Under the pieces are notes generated by a model. The model worked only from the letters and a program-made list of their open reading frames with translations. It ran no database searches and was not told where the DNA came from. From the NCBI RefSeq assembly GCF_018614975.1, contig NZ_JAGGNR010000048.1, positions 1 through 52,929 of the forward strand: DNA of 52,929 bases, in the 5' to 3' direction. The position numbers were made by a program, and so were the translations under genes. This document shows, one piece after another, positions 49,174 to 52,929 of the stretch. The first letter of the stretch is position 1; every line of letters starts with the position of its first letter. Origin of the DNA: Paenibacillus polymyxa (GTDB lineage: Bacteria; Bacillota; Bacilli; Paenibacillales; Paenibacillaceae).

Positions 49174-51054
49174 ATGAATTGGCTCGGATCCTTGCAGCAG
49201 CTCGGACGAGCGGTAATGCTGCCTACAATGGTCCTGCCCGCCGCCGCAATTTTGCTCAGTGTTGGCAGTCTACCTTGGGACGCCTGGGGATTGGATATTG
49301 TCGGTGAAGTGTCGACCGTGGCCGGACACGGTATTTTTTATTTCTTACCGTATTTGTTCGCTGTCGGTGTAGCACTGGGACTCTCCAACCAGGCCGGACA
49401 AGCGGGACTCGCTGCGCTGGCTGGTATCGTGATATATGATCAGGTGACTCGCAATTTCAGCGACGGCACCGTTCAGCCCGCTTCCTTAATCGGAATCATA
49501 CTCGGCGCGCTTGCCGGTGGGATGCATAATCGGTTTAAAAGCATTAAACTGCCTGAAATTTTACAATTTTTTGGAGGTTCAAGGTTTGTTTTGCTCATTG
49601 TCGGACTCTGTTCGGCATTGTTCTCCTGTTTTATGTTATGGATCGCTCCGATCCTACAGCATGGATTGAACGGCATTGCTACCTGGGAATACAGTCTCGG
49701 GGGGTTTGGACTGTTCATCTACGGAGTGTTATACAGGGTGCTGGTCGCTTTCGGGCTTCATCACCTGCTTAACAATGTGTTTTGGTTCCAGTTAGGGACG
49801 TTTGAAACGCCTGATGGTAACATTGTGCAAGGGGATTTGCCCCGATTTTTTGCAGGTGATCCAACAGCAGGATTCTTTATGGCGGGTTTGTTTCCCGTCA
49901 TGATGTTTGCCATTCCGGCAATAGCCTTTGCTATTATTCAGGAAGCCAGGGAAGATCTGAAACCGAAAATCAAGAAAACTTTTCTCACATCGGCACTCGT
50001 TTGTTTTTTAACCGGGGTATCGGAACAGATTGAGTTTGCTTTTTTGTTCGCAGCACCTTATCTGTTCATCGTGCATGCAGTGATGTCCGGCGTTGCCATG
50101 TGGATTAGTTACTGGCTTGATATCCGACATGGATTTTCTTACTCCGCAGGTATTATTGATTACATACTCAATTTCCATCTATCGGAAAATGCTTGGAAGC
50201 TCATTCCGATTGGCATACTATATGGGCTGGTTTACTACTTCCTGTTCCGATGGGCGATTCGTACGTTCAAGATTCCAACACCAGGACGTGAAGAGGGCTC
50301 CATGCTGGAAGATTGGGTAGGTAACATCCCTTATCAGGCACCTTTAATCCTCGAAGCATTGGGTGGGAAGAGTAACATTGTACAGGTTGAAGCATGTATT
50401 ACACGTCTTCGCCTGACTGTGCATGATGACCGCCTGATCGACACGGGTGCCATGAAGAGTATGGGGTCTGCTGGACTGATCAAGCTGGGTGGCGGTAACG
50501 TACAGGTGGTATTCGGGACCTACTCGGAATTGATTCGGGAAGAAATCGCGAAGCTGCTGGAAAGAGATCTGCAACAGGTGCTGTTCTGTGCCCCCGTTCA
50601 GGGCAAAATGCTCCCGATTGAAGAGGTGCCGGATCAGATCTTTGCAGCCAAGCTTGTTGGGGATGGGGTAGCCTTTGTTCCGGAAAAGGGAGAGCTGGTC
50701 TCACCCGTGTACGGAACGATTATGCACTTGTACCCGACCATGCATGCCTTGGGTATTTCCACCCGTGAGGGTCTTGAGGTGTTACTGCATATCGGCATCG
50801 ATACCTCTCAGTTGAAAGGCCATTTTGAAGCTTTTGTTCAGGAGGGCGATACGGTGGAGCCAGGGCAGTTGTTGATCAAGTTTGATCTGGCAGTACTCCG
50901 CGAGCAAGCGGCGTCACTAACAACACCAATGGTAATTACGAATCCGGATCGTGTAAAATCATGGAGTTTTGCTCCATTTAAGCAAGTTAAGAAAGGTCAG
51001 GCATCCGTTATGTCCGTGGTGCTCTATGACAGGAACGTTGGAGGGGTAGAATGA
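49174..51054 (+). CDS. PTS transporter EIICBA, GlcNAc/glucose type
   Basis: 626 residues in the order C-B-A. EIIC runs from 1 to about 385 with ten or so membrane spans, including FGLHHLLNNVFWFQLGTF, FFAGDPTAGFFMAGLFPVM and TGVSEQIEFAFLF, which favour the N-acetylglucosamine branch over pure glucose. EIIB has its phospho-Cys at 408 (EACITRLRL). EIIA has its phospho-His at 539 (LLHIGIDTSQLKG). It imports and phosphorylates the sugar. GAAAGGAGAGGTCGCC precedes the ATG. ptsI overlaps its stop codon by ATGA. Confidence 0.9.
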   Translation: MNWLGSLQQLGRAVMLPTMVLPAAAILLSVGSLPWDAWGLDIVGEVSTVAGHGIFYFLPYLFAVGVALGLSNQAGQAGLAALAGIVIYDQVTRNFSDGTVQPASLIGIILGALAGGMHNRFKSIKLPEILQFFGGSRFVLLIVGLCSALFSCFMLWIAPILQHGLNGIATWEYSLGGFGLFIYGVLYRVLVAFGLHHLLNNVFWFQLGTFETPDGNIVQGDLPRFFAGDPTAGFFMAGLFPVMMFAIPAIAFAIIQEAREDLKPKIKKTFLTSALVCFLTGVSEQIEFAFLFAAPYLFIVHAVMSGVAMWISYWLDIRHGFSYSAGIIDYILNFHLSENAWKLIPIGILYGLVYYFLFRWAIRTFKIPTPGREEGSMLEDWVGNIPYQAPLILEALGGKSNIVQVEACITRLRLTVHDDRLIDTGAMKSMGSAGLIKLGGGNVQVVFGTYSELIREEIAKLLERDLQQVLFCAPVQGKMLPIEEVPDQIFAAKLVGDGVAFVPEKGELVSPVYGTIMHLYPTMHALGISTREGLEVLLHIGIDTSQLKGHFEAFVQEGDTVEPGQLLIKFDLAVLREQAASLTTPMVITNPDRVKSWSFAPFKQVKKGQASVMSVVLYDRNVGGVE

Positions 51055-52811
51055 AGATACAAGGCATCAACGGAGCTGCAGGCATAGCCATCGGCAAAGC
51101 ATTTGTCCTGCCCAGTTGGGAATGGGATCTGCCGGATCAGAAGATGGATTCGGTGGATCTCGCCCAAGAGTTCGAACGGCTGTATGAGGGCATACGGACA
51201 TCAAAGGATGAGATCGAATATATCAAAAATGAGTTCAAGGAAGTTGTTGGTCCAGAGGAGTCCAGTATCTTTGATGCACATCTGGCAATCCTGGAAGATC
51301 CGGTATTCATGAACGAAATCCGCGGCATTATCGAGCGTCAATATAAGGCAGCAGAAGTGGCGGTCAAAGAAGCCATTGATCACTTTGTCACGATGTTTGA
51401 CTTGCTGGAAGACGAGTATATGAAGGAGCGGGCCATTGACATCAAGGATGTGGGTAACCGTCTGCTCAAGCATTTGCTCGGTGCACCGGAGATTACACTT
51501 CCTTCGGATACCCAGCCGTATGTACTCGTTGCCAAAGAACTGTCGCCATCTCAACTGGCGCATCTGAATCCCACCCATGTACTAGGCATTGTGACCTTGA
51601 TTGGCGGGAAAACATCACATTCTGCGATTATGGCTCGTGCCCTTGGCATTCCTCTCGTTTCCGGTCTGGAAGCGAGTCTTGGCATGCCGGTAGAGACAGG
51701 GGATATGCTTGTGGTGGATGGTGACAATGGCTTGGTATTTACGGACCCGGATCGCAAGACGATTGAACGATATACCATGCTTCGCAGCAAACAACTGAAG
51801 AAAAAGGAACAACTTCAAGTCCTGGCTACAGTGGATGCCGTAACCAAAGATGGGGCCGTTTTGCACTTGGCTTCCAATATCAGTTCGGTGAAGGAATTGG
51901 ACCTTGCTTTGAAACAAGGAGCCAAAGGGGTAGGCTTGTTCCGAACAGAGTTTTTGTATATGGACAGGGCTACGTTCCCGGGTGAGCAGGAGCAGTATGA
52001 GGTGTACCGCCTTGTGGCAGAGAAAACAGCAGGCCAATCCGTTGTCATTCGTACACTGGATATCGGTGGTGACAAGCAACTCGATTATTTTGAATTGCCT
52101 GAGGAAGACAATCCGTTTCTGGGGTACCGTGCCATTCGGATTAGTCTGGACCGCAAGGATCTCTTCAAAACACAGCTTACAGCCATTCTGCGTGCCAGCG
52201 CTGCCGGAAATGTCAAAATCATGTATCCAATGATCTCTTCGGTGGAAGAGCTTCAGCAGGCCAATGAGATTCTTCGTGAGGCGATGTCCGATCTGGACGA
52301 GCGGGGATTATCATACGACCCTCACATTCAGGTGGGAATCATGATTGAAGTTCCAGCAGCGGTGATGATTGCTGATCTGCTCGCAGAGGAAGCTGATTTC
52401 TTCAGTATTGGTACGAACGATCTGGTTCAATATGTTCTGGCAGTAGATCGAATGAATGAGCAGATCGCTCATATGTATCACCCCTATCATCCGGCTGTTC
52501 TGCGGATGCTTCGTGCGACAGCAGATGCGGCTCATACGGCTGGAATTGATGTGAGTGTGTGCGGAGAGATGGCAGGGGACGAACGTGCCATTCCGCTTTG
52601 GTTGGAGCTTGGCATTCGCCACTTGAGTATGTCTCCACAATCCCTGTTACGTGTGAAGCACAGAGTGCTGAACACAACCGCATCGGCTGCCAAAGAAGAA
52701 GCACGAAAGTGCTTCGCCCTACGCACCAGCGGAGATATTGAGGAGCGACTGCGAGTTTTTAATGACTCCACGGGAAGTTCGGATGAACAAAGTGGTTCGA
52801 ACGCATCGTAA
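51051..52811 (+). CDS. ptsI: PTS Enzyme I (phosphoenolpyruvate-protein phosphotransferase)
   Basis: 586 residues. The HPr-binding/phospho-His domain has His190 in GGKTSHSAIMARA. The C-terminal PEP-binding domain carries GVGLFRTEFLYMDR, IGGDKQLDYF, LGYRAIR, FFSIGTNDLVQY and the metal/Cys site VCGEMAGD. It passes phosphate from PEP to HPr, which then feeds the EIIA of the gene before it. The ATG overlaps the preceding stop (ATGA), so translation is coupled. No ptsH is next to it. Its length matches the family. Confidence 0.95.
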   Translation: MKIQGINGAAGIAIGKAFVLPSWEWDLPDQKMDSVDLAQEFERLYEGIRTSKDEIEYIKNEFKEVVGPEESSIFDAHLAILEDPVFMNEIRGIIERQYKAAEVAVKEAIDHFVTMFDLLEDEYMKERAIDIKDVGNRLLKHLLGAPEITLPSDTQPYVLVAKELSPSQLAHLNPTHVLGIVTLIGGKTSHSAIMARALGIPLVSGLEASLGMPVETGDMLVVDGDNGLVFTDPDRKTIERYTMLRSKQLKKKEQLQVLATVDAVTKDGAVLHLASNISSVKELDLALKQGAKGVGLFRTEFLYMDRATFPGEQEQYEVYRLVAEKTAGQSVVIRTLDIGGDKQLDYFELPEEDNPFLGYRAIRISLDRKDLFKTQLTAILRASAAGNVKIMYPMISSVEELQQANEILREAMSDLDERGLSYDPHIQVGIMIEVPAAVMIADLLAEEADFFSIGTNDLVQYVLAVDRMNEQIAHMYHPYHPAVLRMLRATADAAHTAGIDVSVCGEMAGDERAIPLWLELGIRHLSMSPQSLLRVKHRVLNTTASAAKEEARKCFALRTSGDIEERLRVFNDSTGSSDEQSGSNAS

Positions 52812-52929
52812 TTGGGGTAAATGGATATAAATACCTTTAAGTTAATATATTTACATTTGTGATAATTATTCATTGAACACCTTGTATGTAAAATAACCCC
52901 ACTGTGCATTAAAGTGTACCCTTTGTAAA
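52812..52929. other. Trailing non-coding sequence
   Basis: AT-rich, no ORF of size and no convincing terminator; CACTGTGCATTAAAGTG gives at best a weak stem. Confidence 0.6.

Noticed and set aside
1..52929. CRISPR array, prophage or conjugative element
   Set aside because: No regular direct repeats with spacers, no integrase, terminase, relaxase or transposase anywhere in the window.

Overview
The window looks like a chromosomal segment of an endospore-forming Bacillota, most likely Paenibacillus or a close relative. This rests on strong AGGAGG-type ribosome binding sites, several TTG/GTG starts, two YjcZ-type sporulation peptides, a NucB-like nuclease, DUF1904/DUF3221/DUF1292/DUF3889/DUF3892 proteins, and two families of short terminal-inverted-repeat intergenic elements. 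There is no rRNA operon, CRISPR array, integrase, transposase or recognisable prophage. The species call is inference from gene content; no database was searched.

Layout. 1-9.1 kb: small and single-gene units. These are a beta-rich possible spore-surface protein, a MidA-like methyltransferase with C-terminal TPRs, a nitrilase-fold protein behind an attenuator-like leader, YjcZ, DUF1904, an MFS exporter, two small membrane proteins, a LOV-domain (blue-light type) histidine kinase, a NucB-like nuclease and a YflT-like stress protein. 9.2-17.9 kb: tRNA-Leu(UAA) flanked by two inverted copies of a repeat (a third copy lies at 16.8 kb), a PreP-type M16C protease, a divergent XRE regulator / MalY-PatB pair, uracil-DNA glycosylase, a LOG-type phosphoribohydrolase and a second YjcZ. 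18-23.5 kb: a glycerophosphodiesterase, then a Fur-box-controlled siderophore-permease operon (FecCD, FecCD, half-size ABC exporter) opened by a possible translationally coupled 16-codon leader.

23.6-31.4 kb: accessory region. It holds a DUF3221 lipoprotein, an AT-rich DUF3626 gene, an RHH regulator with its own palindromic operator, Mn-catalase, an OppB/DppB-like fragment, DUF3889, a LexA-box-controlled two-gene unit, a terminal-inverted-repeat element, DUF3892, a GNAT, small membrane/lipoproteins and an unusual tRNA-Val(GAC). 31.5-40.4 kb: a secreted M1 peptidase, a GH43-like propeller with a companion protein, divergent chrA / ohr with OhrR-like operators, and a YdhK/DUF1541 lipoprotein behind a CsoR-like site. 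Small proteins and DUF1292 follow. 40.6-52.8 kb: core metabolism. This comprises an Orn/Lys/Arg decarboxylase, an MFS transporter, 6-phosphogluconate dehydrogenase, shikimate kinase, a rhodanese, an atypical EPSP synthase, a CoA-binding protein, and an overlapping PTS EIICBA (GlcNAc/glucose type) - Enzyme I pair.

The most coherent regulated units visible directly are the Fur-box siderophore operon, the LexA-box operon, the RHH autoregulatory unit, the peroxide/chromate divergon and the PTS pair. Start sites were reassigned wherever a Shine-Dalgarno sequence clearly chose an internal codon.
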